From the NCBI GenBank assembly GCA_963691655.1, contig OY829328.1:75892400-75956399 (forward strand): a stretch of 64,000 bases of DNA. The letters run 5' to 3'. Origin of the DNA: Toxonevra muliebris (taxonomy: Eukaryota; Arthropoda; Insecta; Diptera; Pallopteridae). Position numbers and translations under genes: made by a program. Positions within the stretch are counted from its first letter, which is position 1. Each line of letters starts with the position of its first letter. Shown here piece by piece: positions 21,461-34,075 of this stretch. The notes under the pieces were generated by a model, which was not told where the DNA came from, made no database searches, and worked only from the letters and a program-made list of their open reading frames with translations.

Positions 21461-21600
21461 TAGGTCACCTCGGTGGCCAAGTGGTAGTGAGCTAGAAAGA
21501 AATCCCAGCGTCATCGGGTTTCGAGCGAATTTGGTGGCTTAGCGAGTAGGGGCTTCCTCGGGTTTGATACACTGGGAGAGAAACGAACCCACCAAAAAAA
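21461..21600 (+). repeat. tRNA-like SINE candidate
   Basis: Contains an A-box-like TGGCCAAGTGG (21474-21484) and, about 30 bases on, a B-box-like GGGTTTCGAGCG. After that come a second GGGTTTGATAC and a poly-A tail (21593-21605). The order A box, B box, A-tail fits a tRNA-derived SINE. The cloverleaf is not well formed, so it is not called as a tRNA. Confidence 0.4.
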
Positions 21601-22089
21601 AAAATATTTTGCCTCTAGCGATTACCGTTCGCCAGAAATTCGCTAATCTCTCTTCCTCCTCTCGCTTTTAAATTCCCTCGTTTTCATTCCAGTATTCAGT
21701 CTCAGGACTTAACTTCCATGGCTTTGTAGAACCAGTCATTTGAACCTGCCAACAGCGTTAAACAAGCTCCTCTAACCGATCAATATCGAAGTCGAGTAGT
21801 TACTGATGCTATAGCGACTTAGGTTTCAGCTAAGCCCCCCAACTCGCATGCTTTTTATAAAGTTCAAACTTTTTGTCTTGTCTTTGTGTTTCTCAATAAT
21901 GCTCAAGCTTGATTGTAAACAACGATTGCCCATAATCAATGAAATTATAAAATAAAATAAGAAAAACAAATAATAATAAATATAAAGCTCAATACTAAGA
22001 AATTCAAATAATTTTGCTGACTATTTTTTTAATCATTTTTCTTTATTTTATATATTATTAAATAATTAAAAAAAAAAAATTCACTTCAC

Positions 22090-23462
22090 TCACGCTGCAT
22101 ACACGCGCACATAGTCAATGCGCATATCATCCCTTCCCAGCCACTGATTAATGTCACCCTTCACTGATTCCCAAAACTTTTTCATAGCCTTTGGATCTGA
22201 GTTAGTCCATGGTTTTGGATTTCTCCACTCCTTCGGATCATCTTTGAAATCATGAAGTCCCCCAATCCCATAACCCAATGTTATATAAAATTCTCGATCG
22301 AATGGCGCGAAAACTGTGCCTTCCGGCCAATGGAGCCGGCTCTCATTCGGTAAAGCTGTACCGTTCGCCGTACGAAATCTGTGTGGCGCATGAACAAAAA
22401 CATCAAAACTACAATATTTAATGCCATCAACAAAAACATCTATGTAATACTCCATCCATTTCAATTCGTAAACGTGAAAATTATTACACAAATCTGCTAC
22501 TAGAGGTATATGGCACATTTTTAAATTACGCCATGGCTCATTGGCATTTGCTATAAAGCCGCCGTACAACTGCAAACCGGTAGCGTTGACTCTCGAAAAA
22601 GCGATACGCATTTGCCCCGATTGATAGTCAATCACACCATATGTGTTCGCAACGGGCTGAAGTCACATCTGTGGCAATATGGCGCGTATTTCAATGCGAC
22701 CATATTTGAAAGAGAATCTATTTTTTGTGGAGAATTGCGCTGATATAAAAGGTGGAAGTATGTTGTATTTGCTGGGACTACGAAAGCAATCATACGTTCC
22801 GCGATTTCCAGTGCAGCGAATGCCAAAATCATAGTCCATTTCCAATGGTTTGAGCGCTGCTCGAAAATGATGTTCGGTTGTTTTCGGTGCTTTGGTAACC
22901 ATACCATTCCACAATGCCACTATATCAGGAACATCATCCAAATACATGGCGAATTCGCAGTCGGGTTCTGTGGGGAAACGATGTTCTAGCTTCCATTTAT
23001 GAGTATCCAAATATAAACCCGAGAATTCGTCTTCAAATATGATTTGTTCGGAACATGCCGCCGGTTTACCGCCATTCATAACAGTCCATGTGAAATCACA
23101 AATGTCAGATATTACGACAACAGTGACACCATCGTTACATCTGCATTAATAACTTCTGGCGCTGTACGATTTTCGTAGCCGCGCACCACATAAACGGGGT
23201 CATCACCATTATAAATCAAGCCATTGTATAACACGCTTATCCAGTAATAAAAAGTATCACCAATTTTAAGCTGCGTTATTTCATCATGAAATGTCCAGCG
23301 TCCATTTTTTGCCTTTACAATTTTTTCATTCCAAGTGGTATGCCGAGGGGCATCCGAATCTTTATCTAATTTCCCACGAAAAGTGAAGAATTTTATGCCC
23401 TCTTCATCTGGTATTGATACCTCAAATCCTTTCGGATAGTAGGCAATGATTTCTGCTGCTTG
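22090..23462 (-). pseudogene. GNBP copy 6, pseudogene without 5' end
   Basis: Relic of a copy-4/5-type GNBP (EEG, FRGKLDKD). Compared with intact copies, three things are wrong. The start codon, the signal peptide and about 215 bp including the promoter are deleted, so distal upstream sequence (CTTGCTTCGGG) joins directly to codons for AAEIIAYYPKGF at 23450-23462. A frameshift lies at about 23112-23125 in the linker. In the GH16-like domain the Trp of LWLQP is TGA (near 22663) and a 21-bp in-frame deletion next to it removes seven residues of the [11 protein letters not shown] segment. The pieces 22090-22635, 22663-23079 and 23112-23450 remain readable. No functional protein is expected. Confidence 0.9.
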
Positions 23463-23800
23463 CTTCGGGAAAAAGCTCGTACAGTTCTGGTTCTCTTTAA
23501 AGAAATCGAGAGTATAATAGAATTTTAGTAATCCCCACCAAATCACAGAACAAAATTATGACTCGCGCTTATGCCAAAACATTCAACTATTGATGAAGTT
23601 CGTTGCTTTTTGTTACTTGCAATGTTTTGTTTATTATTTTCAATTTGCCAAAAAATGTGTTCTTGCTGTCATAAAACTGTTGATTGAAAAAAAAACTCGT
23701 CGACCAACTAGAGCTCAGAATTGTTGTGATGACGTAGTGCTTGATGCGCAGTACAAAAATTGTTTGAACAGGACAAGGCGTAATCGTGTTTCTTGTTGTA
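23463..23800. other. Upstream block shared with GNBP copy 2
   Basis: Closely related to about 11455-11800, including GGGAAAAAGCTCGTACAG, TCTTTAAAGAAATCGAGAG and the ATGAAGTTCGTTGCTTTTTG block. It marks the right-hand limit of the GNBP duplications. Confidence 0.7.
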
Positions 23801-26800
23801 TACCATATTTTCGTACTACTGCTAAGCGCACCATTTGGTAAGGCCTGGTTTTTCCAGAGTCAGTCGTCCTCTTCTGCGGGTTCCACCATTGTGGTTCGGG
23901 AGCGTTTTCTACCATTCGCTCAGCATGCCGTAGCTAACGAATCTGCGGTACTTCAGGTGACGGTCGTAACCTAGCACCTCTTTTTGGGACTTTTATGTTC
24001 TATGGAATTAAAAAGCACGGTTGTATTTTTCCTTTTGCTGTTCAGCTGATCCTAGTTGCTTCACTTTATTATTGCTCCATATGTAAGATGGAAGGGAATA
24101 AAATTCATGCTCGGGCTTTTGCGTTTAGTTTAAATACAGGGAGTGGGTGAAGGGTTGCCGAAAAAAAGAAAATATTTAACTTTTTATAACGACCAATTTT
24201 ACCTCAGATGTCATAGTTGTAGGACCTTAAAATAATATGCTGACTCACCGATTTTAATCAGCTCACTATTGTGACCTTCAACTCTCCGAAGAAGAAATTT
24301 CGACATGGCAGTCTACTTGTTGATCTAAGCTTCTGCAATCAGGAATTTAAAAAACAAAAAATCATATCGTCATTTTAATCTCGAAATGCCAATTTTTTAC
24401 AGTGAAACTTCTTTAGCGAGGATAAATCGAAAATTTTGCAACGGAAATCGCGTTGTTGTTGCACTCATACGAAACTAATAAGAAACAATGTTGTTATATT
24501 GTTGCTAGTGTTTAGCGAACGAGGTATATAGGGGATCGGGAACATACAATCATGCAGAGAGTCGACTTCTCGCAGTTTTATCTCATGTGCTTTAGTGAGA
24601 GCATATAGCTGAAATTTCCTTTCATGTGTTATATAAGTGTGCTACGTCATGTTTGTGCGGATATATGTAGAGAGTATCAACAGAAAAAAGCTTTAGAAAA
24701 TAGAAAGAGGAAGAGTGCAAAAGTTTCAACAACAACAGTCACGTGAAAATTCGCGTTTTTGTTGCACTCTAACAAAACCTTTGAATCCTGTTATGCGAAA
24801 TGTGTTTTCATCATCATTTCCTGTATCTCACACTAGAGCATTGGGCCTCATGTATGTAAATGTATTTTAGTTTATTTAATTCTTTTTAAATTAACAACAA
24901 ATTTTTTAATTTTTATCTGCCGGAATCCGGAATCTCAAGTACATAAGTAAATAAGTATGCTGCAATTTAAAAAGTTCAACTATCAACAACAATAATATTT
25001 ATCACCAATGAGTAGAATAATCACAAACAGCAGCAACAGCAGTAGCAAAACAAAAAGAACAACAAGAACAACAGCAACATCAACGACAAAAGCCAAAGCA
25101 GCAAGATCATGAACGTATCGTAAATTTTGTAAATAGTTCAACCATTTTTTTCTCCATTTGTTTTTTTTTTGTTCTTCTTTATGGCATATAAATTCCGATT
25201 GTAAAGTGTCAAAAGCACAAAAACAACAATTTGACTCAAGCGTTGTCGTTGTTGTCATTGTCATTGTTGTTGTTGTTGTTTTTATTTGCTGTGCAATTTT
25301 TTGGCGCATTGTGCATTAAGAATACAACAAAAACCAAAAAATTTATATATACATGCATACATGCATAAAGCATAGGCATGTGGTATGTGTGGCATAAAAG
25401 TGAATATGTTTTTTTGTTGTTGTTTTTTTTTATTGCAGCATGCAACGCATACAAATGAACATACTTATACACACACAACAGGGTGCATTTCGTTTATGTA
25501 TTTGTATTTGGCTCATCGTCAATTGCATGCATTGTGTATATACATATATGTATGTATGTGTGTATATTGCATGTATGCGTGTAATACAATACAACAACCA
25601 ACAATAACAACAAAATATAAATGAATGAAAGCTTCGTTAAACCTCTTTGATTTATACATTTATAGTAGTTTGTAGCTTCAATTTCAGCTGCAGCCCTAGC
25701 TCCAGCACTCTACTATAGACATTAACATCTACGCAGTGGTAACAGAATTCGCATTGCAGGTCATTGTCTTCCATGTCACACATACATACATACCATACAT
25801 ATGTGCATACATATCAATAGGTAAGCAATCAGACAAATAGTTATACAGACACGCAGACAAATAGATTGATAGTTAGATAGATAAATAACTAAATGAGCAT
25901 TTGTTACTTACGTTTGTATTTTTGAGCCTTCTGTACTCAGCTATAGATTGCCGCAGCTGAATGGAGCAAAGTCCGTTGTAGGAAAAAATCGCCTCTTAAC
26001 TCTAATTTGAGAGTTTTTCCACTAATTTTTTTGTAGCTCCTTGAATATTTTGTAGTTTTTAGGAAAAATTTAATAAAGTTCTTTAAGTAAATTCAAGAAA
26101 TTTGGAATAAACTTTTGATGTGATAATATCTTTACTTGGGGCTGAAGGAAATTTTATAGAAGAGTGCATTGGTAGGAATTAAAATCAAATGTCACGTTGC
26201 ACAGTGGAAGGGGGGAATGGGGGAGTAAATTTGAAAAGAAGGCAAAGGACTTTCACAATACATTAATACAAACTTTTTTAGTGTCTCTCAGCGAAAAAAA
26301 AGGAAAATATTAATTTTTTTGCAATCATGTTGTATGGGAGGTAGGCGTGGTCATGGGCGGATTTTTTTTATTTTTGCACCCTGACATTGTATTAATATAA
26401 GCAACTCCTATATAAAAATTTGTAACTCTACGACGACTGCTTCTATTTTTGTCCTCTTTTTATATGAAGTTCAACCACTGTGCGTCGGTGCCGTATTAGG
26501 TTACATATTTTAAATGAGTGTTTTATTATATATTTTACTTTAAGCCTAAAAGTATGCAACACATAATTCCTTTATCAAAAACGATTGTGGAATATACTTA
26601 CACATCAATGGAATAGCCGATCACATCAAAATTTTAACTTTTTTGTATTGTTTTATTGCATAGTTTATTCTTTCCTAATTGGAATTGTAAAATAATATCA
26701 ACAATACGCGATGTAGACGTGCAAAAACCGAAAAAAAATTTTAAAAAATCCATGGTTGCATTTTTTGGAACATAAAAACGAAAACTTTTATAATGAAGTA

Positions 26801-26814
26801 AACAACAATTTGTA
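23801..26814. other. Intergenic, no gene seen
   Basis: AT-rich DNA with simple repeats: CAACAA/TTGTTG runs near 25015-25090 and 25240-25290, and TATG/CATA-rich stretches at 25340-25590 and 25780-25900. Short hydrophobic or Cys-rich frames here come from these repeats. Confidence 0.5.
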
Positions 26815-26870
26815 AAATATGTTATCACATCATGTGACGAGTGCAGAAGGGACTCATTTTAGTTTTTTTC
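26815..26870 (+). repeat. Dispersed ~55-bp motif, copy B
   Basis: Contains ATGTGACGAGTGCAGAAGG then GACTCATTTTAG, as at 3275 and (reversed) 20743. It lies about 60 bases upstream of a non-LTR relic. Confidence 0.7.
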
Positions 26871-26929
26871 CATTTTCAATATTTTCATTAATTGAGAAAG
26901 CAGCACGATTCGAATTTCAAATACCACAA

Positions 26930-27660
26930 TCTTTACTGCCAGTCAATGAAAGTCAATAGAATTCAAAATAGTTAAATCAGAGATTGTAAAGAAATGTCGT
27001 GCTTCACTGATGGCCATTGAGTCACTCTCTGCTGAGTTCCTGGACATAGCATTATTGAAGGGAACGAAATTGCAGATGAAATGGCCAGAAGAGGCTCTGA
27101 TATGGACATAAACGAGGCGGATACCTCTATACAATCTCCGATTTGTGAACTATTTAAGAGAATAGACGAGTACACTATCGCGGTGTCAAATGACGCTTGG
27201 ACTAACCTAAATGACAATGTAGTTTCACGGGCCCTATGGCCAATGTTAGATAGATAGAAGACAAATGTCCTCTTAGGGCAAAAAAAAAATCTGCAGTACG
27301 TCTGCTCACATGAGTCATAAATGGACATTGTGCTATTGCACCAATGTTCCAACGAGCGGATTGTGCAGAAGTTGTCATGATGAAGGAGAGACAGAATCGA
27401 TTCTTTACTTTCTATGTCAATGTGCAAGGCTGCAGATGAGTAGACTCCAATGCTTGGGGTCGCACCATTTCATTAGTCTAACAGAGATAACGAAAATGGA
27501 ACTATTGGATCTTCTTACCTTTATCCGGAGAACTAAATGGTTCAATAGAGACATCACCTGGACCGCTGACGGAAAACATGGCTAGAGACGTACCTTCTCC
27601 TGGTAACTAAGTGAGACTAATCACACGGGATAATTAAGTCTTGACATGGAAGTGCGGGTG
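26930..27660 (+). mobile_element. jockey-like non-LTR relic: RNase H and 3' end
   Basis: Frameshifted plus-strand coding matches the end of a jockey-type ORF2. The RNase H end is VPGHSIIEGNEIADEMARRG, with the preceding Trp now TGA. Then come ICELFKRIDEYTIAVSNDAW and the terminal Cys motif LCRSCHDEGETESILYFLCQ with LQMSRLQCLGS. It is 5'-truncated. The same family forms the relic at 49203-51470. A (CCTAA)-like tail follows at 27696. Confidence 0.85.
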
Positions 27661-27695
27661 TATATATGTATATATATATTCGCATTCGCTTTCCA

Positions 27696-27730
27696 AACCT
27701 AACCTAACCTTACCTAACTTAACCTAACCT
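27696..27730 (+). repeat. Short (CCTAA)n telomere-like repeat
   Basis: About seven pentamers of CCTAA with two variants (CCTTA, CTTAA). It stands about 40 bases past the end of the non-LTR coding relic, so it is more likely the element's 3' tail than an old telomere. Confidence 0.75.
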
Positions 27731-27734
27731 TTAG

Positions 27735-28660
27735 TCTGAATTCAGTCTGAGTTTATAACTGAATTGGATCTGAATTCGAGTTTGAGTTTTTCTCTGCATT
27801 TTTGGCTGATTTTTGTTCGAATTTCTGTATAAGTTTTGATCTGAATTTGGTTTGGCATTGATTTAAATTTTTGTTTTATTTTTTTTACTATTTTAATTCT
27901 AAATTTTGGACTAAATTTGGTTTAAATTTTGGTTTGAATTTTAGTTTAAGTTTTGCATATCCAAGAATTCAGTCTAAATTTTAAGATATATTTGGGCCTG
28001 AGTTTTGTTTTAATTTTGGCGTAAGTTTTAGTCCAATTTATATCTAATTTTTTGTCTGATATTTGGTTTAGTTTAGCACTAAATTCGATGGAATTTTCAG
28101 TCTAATTTTTGGTTTTGTTTTTTTTGTGTGCTTTCCTGATTTTTCGGTTTGAATTTAATTTAAGTTTTAATCTGAATTTGGTCTAAGTTTTGATATGAAT
28201 TTGAGTTAGAGTTTTGGTTTGAATTTCTGGTTGATTTTTTGGTTTAGATTTGGTCGGAATTGTAGAATAACTTTTGGCCTGAATTTAGTTTGATTTTGAT
28301 CTGAATTTTTGTATTATTTTTGGACTATTTTAGTTCCAAGTTTTGGTCTGAATTCGGTCTAAGTGTCGACCGAAATTTTATGTCTAAGTTTTAGTCTGAA
28401 TTTAGTTTAAGATTCGACCGAAATTTTACTTTGAATTTTGATCTGAATTTTGTCCGATTTTGCTTTGAGTTTTTGTCGGTATTTTTGTTTGAATTTCGGT
28501 GTGAACTCTAACTATTTTTAGGATTTTAAATTTTGATTTTTTTTGTTTTATATGTATTTATTCTGGGGTATGTTTAAAAGTTTTTTTTTATAATTTCTGG
28601 CCTGATTTCTTTTTTTATAAATTTTGGTCTAGTTATTAGTCTGATAAGTCACCTATAATT
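27735..28660. repeat. Degenerate AAATTCAGACCA-type array 2 (reverse orientation)
   Basis: T-rich strand of the same family as 5966-6955 (TTTTGGTCTGAATTTGG-like units of about 12-24 bp). Non-coding. Confidence 0.75.
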
Positions 28661-29524
28661 TAGATGAAATCAGCCCTCCCCAAAACCCAAATCGCTGACC
28701 CATCACTGTATTCAAATTTAATTTACTTCACATTCTTATAAATATCTACTTTCTATATAAATATTCATTAAATTTCATTTAACATACAACACGCTTAAAA
28801 TCATTGACTTGAATAAATGCTTAGTGAAAATATTTTACACCTCAATACATCAATAACCGTAAATCAATTAGGATATTTACATCAACAATATCTTCCATAA
28901 ACAATACATTTACATATACATGCATACATAAATGTGTGCAAGGAAGTATATACATAAATACATATAAACACATTTGGGTATTATGCAATAGAGCAAATTG
29001 TATTACAATAGTTATCGATCATAATTGAAAGGGATGATGAAGTTGCAGCACACAAATGTTGCATGTTGTAAATACTCAGCAATAATTAAGCAAAAACCAT
29101 TTAGCCAAATGATGTGGACAAGTAAACATAAAATGATTATAATGAATGCATTTTGATAATTAATAGTTACAGCTCTCAAGCTCTGCTTATGTGCAATTAG
29201 AGGATAAGAAGGATGAGACGGAGCAAGAATAGAAGGTGAAGATTTTGTCACTAACTGATAGTAACATAAACTAATTGCAGGTACTCATCGTTTATTATTG
29301 GGTGTTTAATTGAAACTGAATTTGTTGTTGAGGTTTGCTATTGCTGCTTCTGCAGTTTTTAAATTAAATTTGATGTTATTATGGATAATAGTAATAGCAT
29401 GTAAGTTATATTTTCTATAATTTATTTATCCTTCTAATTATGCTCTCAACTTAGCGTTTCATTAGCTCTCAGAATAAAATAAAGAGCCTCTTATAAATCA
29501 TTAGTATTCTCATCAACATTAATT
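28661..29524. other. Intergenic, no gene seen
   Basis: AT-rich with no recognisable coding or repeat structure beyond short TACATA runs near 28910-28970. Confidence 0.5.
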
Positions 29525-31030
29525 TAAAAATGAAACAAAACATGATCCTGAATATGAATCTGAACATCAACGGAACCTTAACATGAACCTGAATACGAAC
29601 CTAAATATGAACGTAAACTAGAACCTGAACTTGTACCTAAACATGAACCAGAACCTGAACATAAACCTGAACATAAACCGGAACGTAGACGTAATTCTGA
29701 ACCTGAAAATGAAGCTGAATGTAAACCAGGACCTGAACATGACTCTGAGTATAGACTGGAACTTGAACATAATTTTGAACCTGAACATGACCCTGAAGAT
29801 GAACCTGAACATGAACTGGAACATGAACCTAAACCAGAACACGAAAATGAACCTAAATATGAACCTGAACATGAACCTGAACAGGAACCTAAACATAAAT
29901 CTGAGCGTGAACCCAAACATGAGCCTGAACATGAACCTGAACGTGAACCTGAACATGAATTTGAACATGAACCCGAACATGAACTTGAACCCGAACATGA
30001 ACTTGAACCCGAAAATGAACTTGAACCCGAACATGAACTTGAACCCGAACATGAACTTGAACCCGAACATGAACCTACACATGAAACTGAACATGAACCT
30101 GAACATGAACCTGAACCCGAACATGAACCTACACATGAATCTGAACATTGAACTGAGCCTTGAACTGGAACTGAAACTAAACCTGAACGTGAACATGAGG
30201 ATGAACTTGAAGCTGAACATGAATTTGAAAACAAATCTGAACATAAATTTAAACATAACTCCGAACATGAATCTGAACACTAATTTGAATATGAACAAGG
30301 ACTTGAAAATGAGCTTGAATCTAAACATGAAAATGAAGCTAAGCTCGAACATGAATCTAAAAATGAACCAGAACATGAACCTGAACCTGAACATGAACAT
30401 GAGCCTGCACATGAACCTGAACATGCACCTGAGCATAAACCTAAAGTTGAACCTGATCATGTACCTGAATAAGAATCTGAACATGAACCTGAACTTGAAC
30501 CTAGAACTGGAACTGAACCGGAACCTGAACTTGAACCTGAAAATGAACTGGAACTGGAACTGAACCTGAAACTGAACTTGAACCTGAACATTAACCTGAA
30601 CATGAGCATGAACTTGACCTGAACATGAACCTGAACATAAATTTGAAAACAAATCTTGAATCTAAACATGAAAATTAAGCTAATTTCGAACATTAACCAA
30701 AACATTTATATGAAAATGAATCTGAGTCCATGACTGAACCTGATCCTGAGTTTGAGCTTAAGATTAACCTTGAACCCAACCCTAACCAGTGACCTGGACC
30801 AGAGCTTGTAATATAATCATGATCATCAAATTGCACATAAACCTAAATATTTACAAATCCCAATCTGAATATGAATTTAAATGCAAGGTTCAGCCCAAAC
30901 CTGAGCCTAAGAGCTTAAGCCAGAGCCTGAAGCTAATATATATCTTGATTTTAAATCTGTACCTGAATTTATAATATAAACATGATTATGAGCCTGAACA
31001 TGATCCTAAACTTGAACCTGAAAATTAACT
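29525..31030 (+). repeat. Hexamer array (GAACCTGAACAT)n, left arm
   Basis: About 1.5 kb of 6/12-bp repeats (GAACCT, GAACAT, GAACTT, with a 15-bp GAACCCGAACATGAA subarray near 29965-30070). Because the unit is a multiple of three and most frames lack stops, it yields open frames of up to 344 residues (MFRF-, SGSC- and NLNM-type repeats). These are composition artefacts. The opposite orientation occurs at 36235-37450. Confidence 0.92.
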
Positions 31031-32499
31031 TAAGCAGTAAGAAGCGCAACTAGAAACAAAAGTGGGTGGAAGAAGGGAAGGTGGTAAGTAAGCTTCGGGG
31101 TATTTCCCCACGTACAAATTTATAATACTTTGAAAAAAGGACTCCTTATGTCTCATCCCCCCAAGGACTCAGGCACAGAAAACTAACCTGATTATGAGAA
31201 TGAAATTTTAGTTCGTAAATCTATAACAAATCAATTTGTGGGCATGACACTATCTATTGTCTATTTTTGATTAAATAGAATTTTACTCAAATATTTTGAT
31301 ATTCAATTAATCGTAAAAATACAAAATTCCAACTAAAACGACATTTTAATTTGAATGTTTTATTTCATTTAGATTTTTTTTTATTTGCCAAAAAATAAAA
31401 ACATCAATTAAAACTCATGCAACATTGATTAGGCTTACACACACATACATACACAATTAGCCCATGAAAAATATACACATTTTTATCAATGTAAATTGTT
31501 TTATTGAGTTTGAGTCTTACTGTAAAAATACTTGGATTTATTTTGGGAACTAATTCGAATCTGTTTTCATGTGTGTGTGTGTTTTTTTTAACGTTTTTGT
31601 TATTGTATATTTTAATAAAATTGCATTTAACCGCGTCATTAAATTTGCATCACACTTTTACAGCATATGCTGCGTTTCTATTTTGTTTAGTTTTATTTGT
31701 TGTTTTTTTTTTTTTTGTTTGTTTATTTTTGCAGAAAAATATCAAAATCGTAGGAAATACTTTTTAGTTAGCTTATTTTATTTTCGAATGAATTTTGAAA
31801 TGGATATGTGTGTAGAATAGGAATTGTAAAAACAAAATACTGAAAAAAAATCCTATGCAATTTTTTACATAAATTGATGTGCATGTGTAGAAAGAATTTA
31901 GTTTATTTTTTTATTTTTTTGTAGTTATTTATCGCAACAGGCAAAACTGAATAGCATAAATATTTCACCAACAATGATCAATATGTAGAAATGCTAGCTG
32001 CACGTGTGTTTATGATAGATAGATAGGATAGTTGGTTGAATGGATAGATAGATAAATATAGCTTTTAATATTTGTTTACTTGTTTAGAGTTGGAACTTTA
32101 ATTGATGTTATAAATTTAACAAAAATATTTTTAAAAATGGTTAGAAATTAAATACACATAAATAAATCTTTTTTTTTATATTTCAGAATATTTCAATAAT
32201 TTCTTCTTTTCTAATTTTTTGTTGTAAACAGTAGCTGAAAAAGATATTTCCAGGGTTTTCTAAATGTTTTCTAGTAGTTGATCTTGTTGATTATCCTTTC
32301 TGATGGCTGTTTGCAATGGATAATTTAGAAATTCTGAACGAACCGAATTGTGCCTGAGATTCGTGGAATTTTTGACCTGAAACAATGCGAAAAGCTTTAA
32401 TTCCAATTGCGATTCGAATTTTCCGAATTAAAATCTAGTAAAATGATTTCTTCAAACCAGAATTAAATCGTAAGTTTAAGAGAAATTAGTCTAGGCAGA
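31031..32499. other. Intergenic, no gene seen
   Basis: AT-rich DNA with a GT microsatellite (31570-31581) and GATA-type repeats near 32016-32056. No coding signal. Confidence 0.5.
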
Positions 32500-34075
32500 C
32501 CCAGGCCTGTTTATAATTTTTTTAGTATTGACTTGTTTTCCAATCCGATTTTAGGGATTGATTTTTATCTTAACTTAAGTGTGCTATAAATTTTAAACTG
32601 AATTTTTGGTCTTAACTGTGGCTTGATTTTCGACCCGAATTTAATCTTTTCTTGTTCTGAGTTTTTGTCTGATTTTTTGATTGAATTTTTTTTTTTTTGT
32701 TTTAGTGCGATTTTTGGTATAAATTTTTTATTAATTTTTTATTTGAACTTGGTCTCCTTTTGGTTTGAGTTTTGGTCTATTTTCAGTGTGAGTTTTGAAC
32801 TGAATTTTTGAGCTGAATACGATCTAAGTCTGGTTTATTTTAGCTTGATTTTAAGACAAAATTTTAATTTGAACTAAGGTTTAACTTTTAATCTGAATTT
32901 GGTTTCCTTTTGGGTATAAATTTTTGTTGGTTTTTAATGTGAATTTTGGTCTGCATTTTAGTCTAAATATTGGTCTGAGTTTTGAACTGGATTTTGAACT
33001 AAATTTTGATTTAGTTTAGCCTTATTTTGATCTGATTTAGTGTAACTTTAGGATTGAATATCAGAACCAAATATGATTTCATTTTCCATCTGAATTTGGT
33101 CTAAATTTGGGCTGATTTGAAGCTGAAATTTGTCTACATTTAGATCTATTTTTAAAGTGACAATCTTCGGTCTGGGTTTGGGTCTAAGTTTGATCCAGAT
33201 TTTAGTCTGAGTTTTTAGGTGAATTTTCGCCTGATTATTGGTATGAACTGGCTGTCCTTTAAGTCTGACAATTGGTCTGATTCTTGGTCTACATTGAGTA
33301 TAAATTCCGGCATAAATTTTGGTCTAATTTTTGGTTTGAATTTTGATGAAATTATTGGTTTGAATTTTGATGAAATTTTTGGCAAATTCTTGGTCTTAGT
33401 TTTATCTAAATTAAGTATATATTTCGGCATAAATTTTGGTATAAGTTTTGGTTTGAATAGAGATGAAATTTTCGGCCGATCTTTGATCTCAATTTTATCT
33501 AATTTGTGTATTGGCCAATTCTTAGTCTTAGTTTTATCTAAATTGAGTATAAATTTAGGCATAAGTTTTGGTCTAATTTTTGGTTCCAATATTGATGAAA
33601 TTTTAGACCGATTCTTGCTCTCAATCGAATTTAAATTGAGCATATGTTTTAATTTAATTTTTTATTTGAGTTTTGGTCTACTTTTTGGTTCGAATTTTGA
33701 TGAAATTTTTAGCCGATTTTATTTAAAGTTGAATTTAAATTTTGGTCTAATTTTTGGTTTGAATTCTGAATTCATAAATTTTGGTCAAATTTTTTATTTG
33801 AATTTAGATGAAATTTTTGGCTGATTCTTGGTCTCAGTTTTATCTAAATTGAATATAAATTTCGGCATAAGTTTTGGTCTAATTTTTTATTTGAATTTTA
33901 GTCTAAATTTTGATGAAATTTTTGGCCGATTCTCGGTCTCAATTTTATCTAAGTTGAATATAAATTTCGTCATACAATAAATTTTGGTCTAATTTTTGAT
34001 TTGCATTTTGGTCTAATTTTTTATTTGAATTTTGAAATTTTTGGCTCATTCTTGGTCTCAATTTTATCTTTATGT
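32500..34075. repeat. Degenerate AAATTCAGACCA-type array 3 (reverse orientation)
   Basis: T-rich strand made of TTTTGGTCTAAATTTTGA-like units. From about 33330 a higher-order unit of roughly 100-130 bp is visible, containing GATGAAATTTTTGGCCGATT and CTTGGTCTTAGTTTTATCT. The open frames at 33215-33824 come from this array. Confidence 0.8.

Noticed and set aside
27696..27730. Chromosome-end telomere
   Set aside because: Only about seven units, internal to the window, and directly behind a retrotransposon relic.
29578..30705. Very long open frames (up to 344 residues) of MFRF-, SGSC- or NLNM-type repeat proteins
   Set aside because: They arise from a 6/12-bp array that lacks stop codons in most frames on both strands. 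Several frames are open over the same bases and none has a domain.
33215..33824. 201-residue and 142-residue overlapping frames
   Set aside because: Both strands are open because of the degenerate repeat; no domain.
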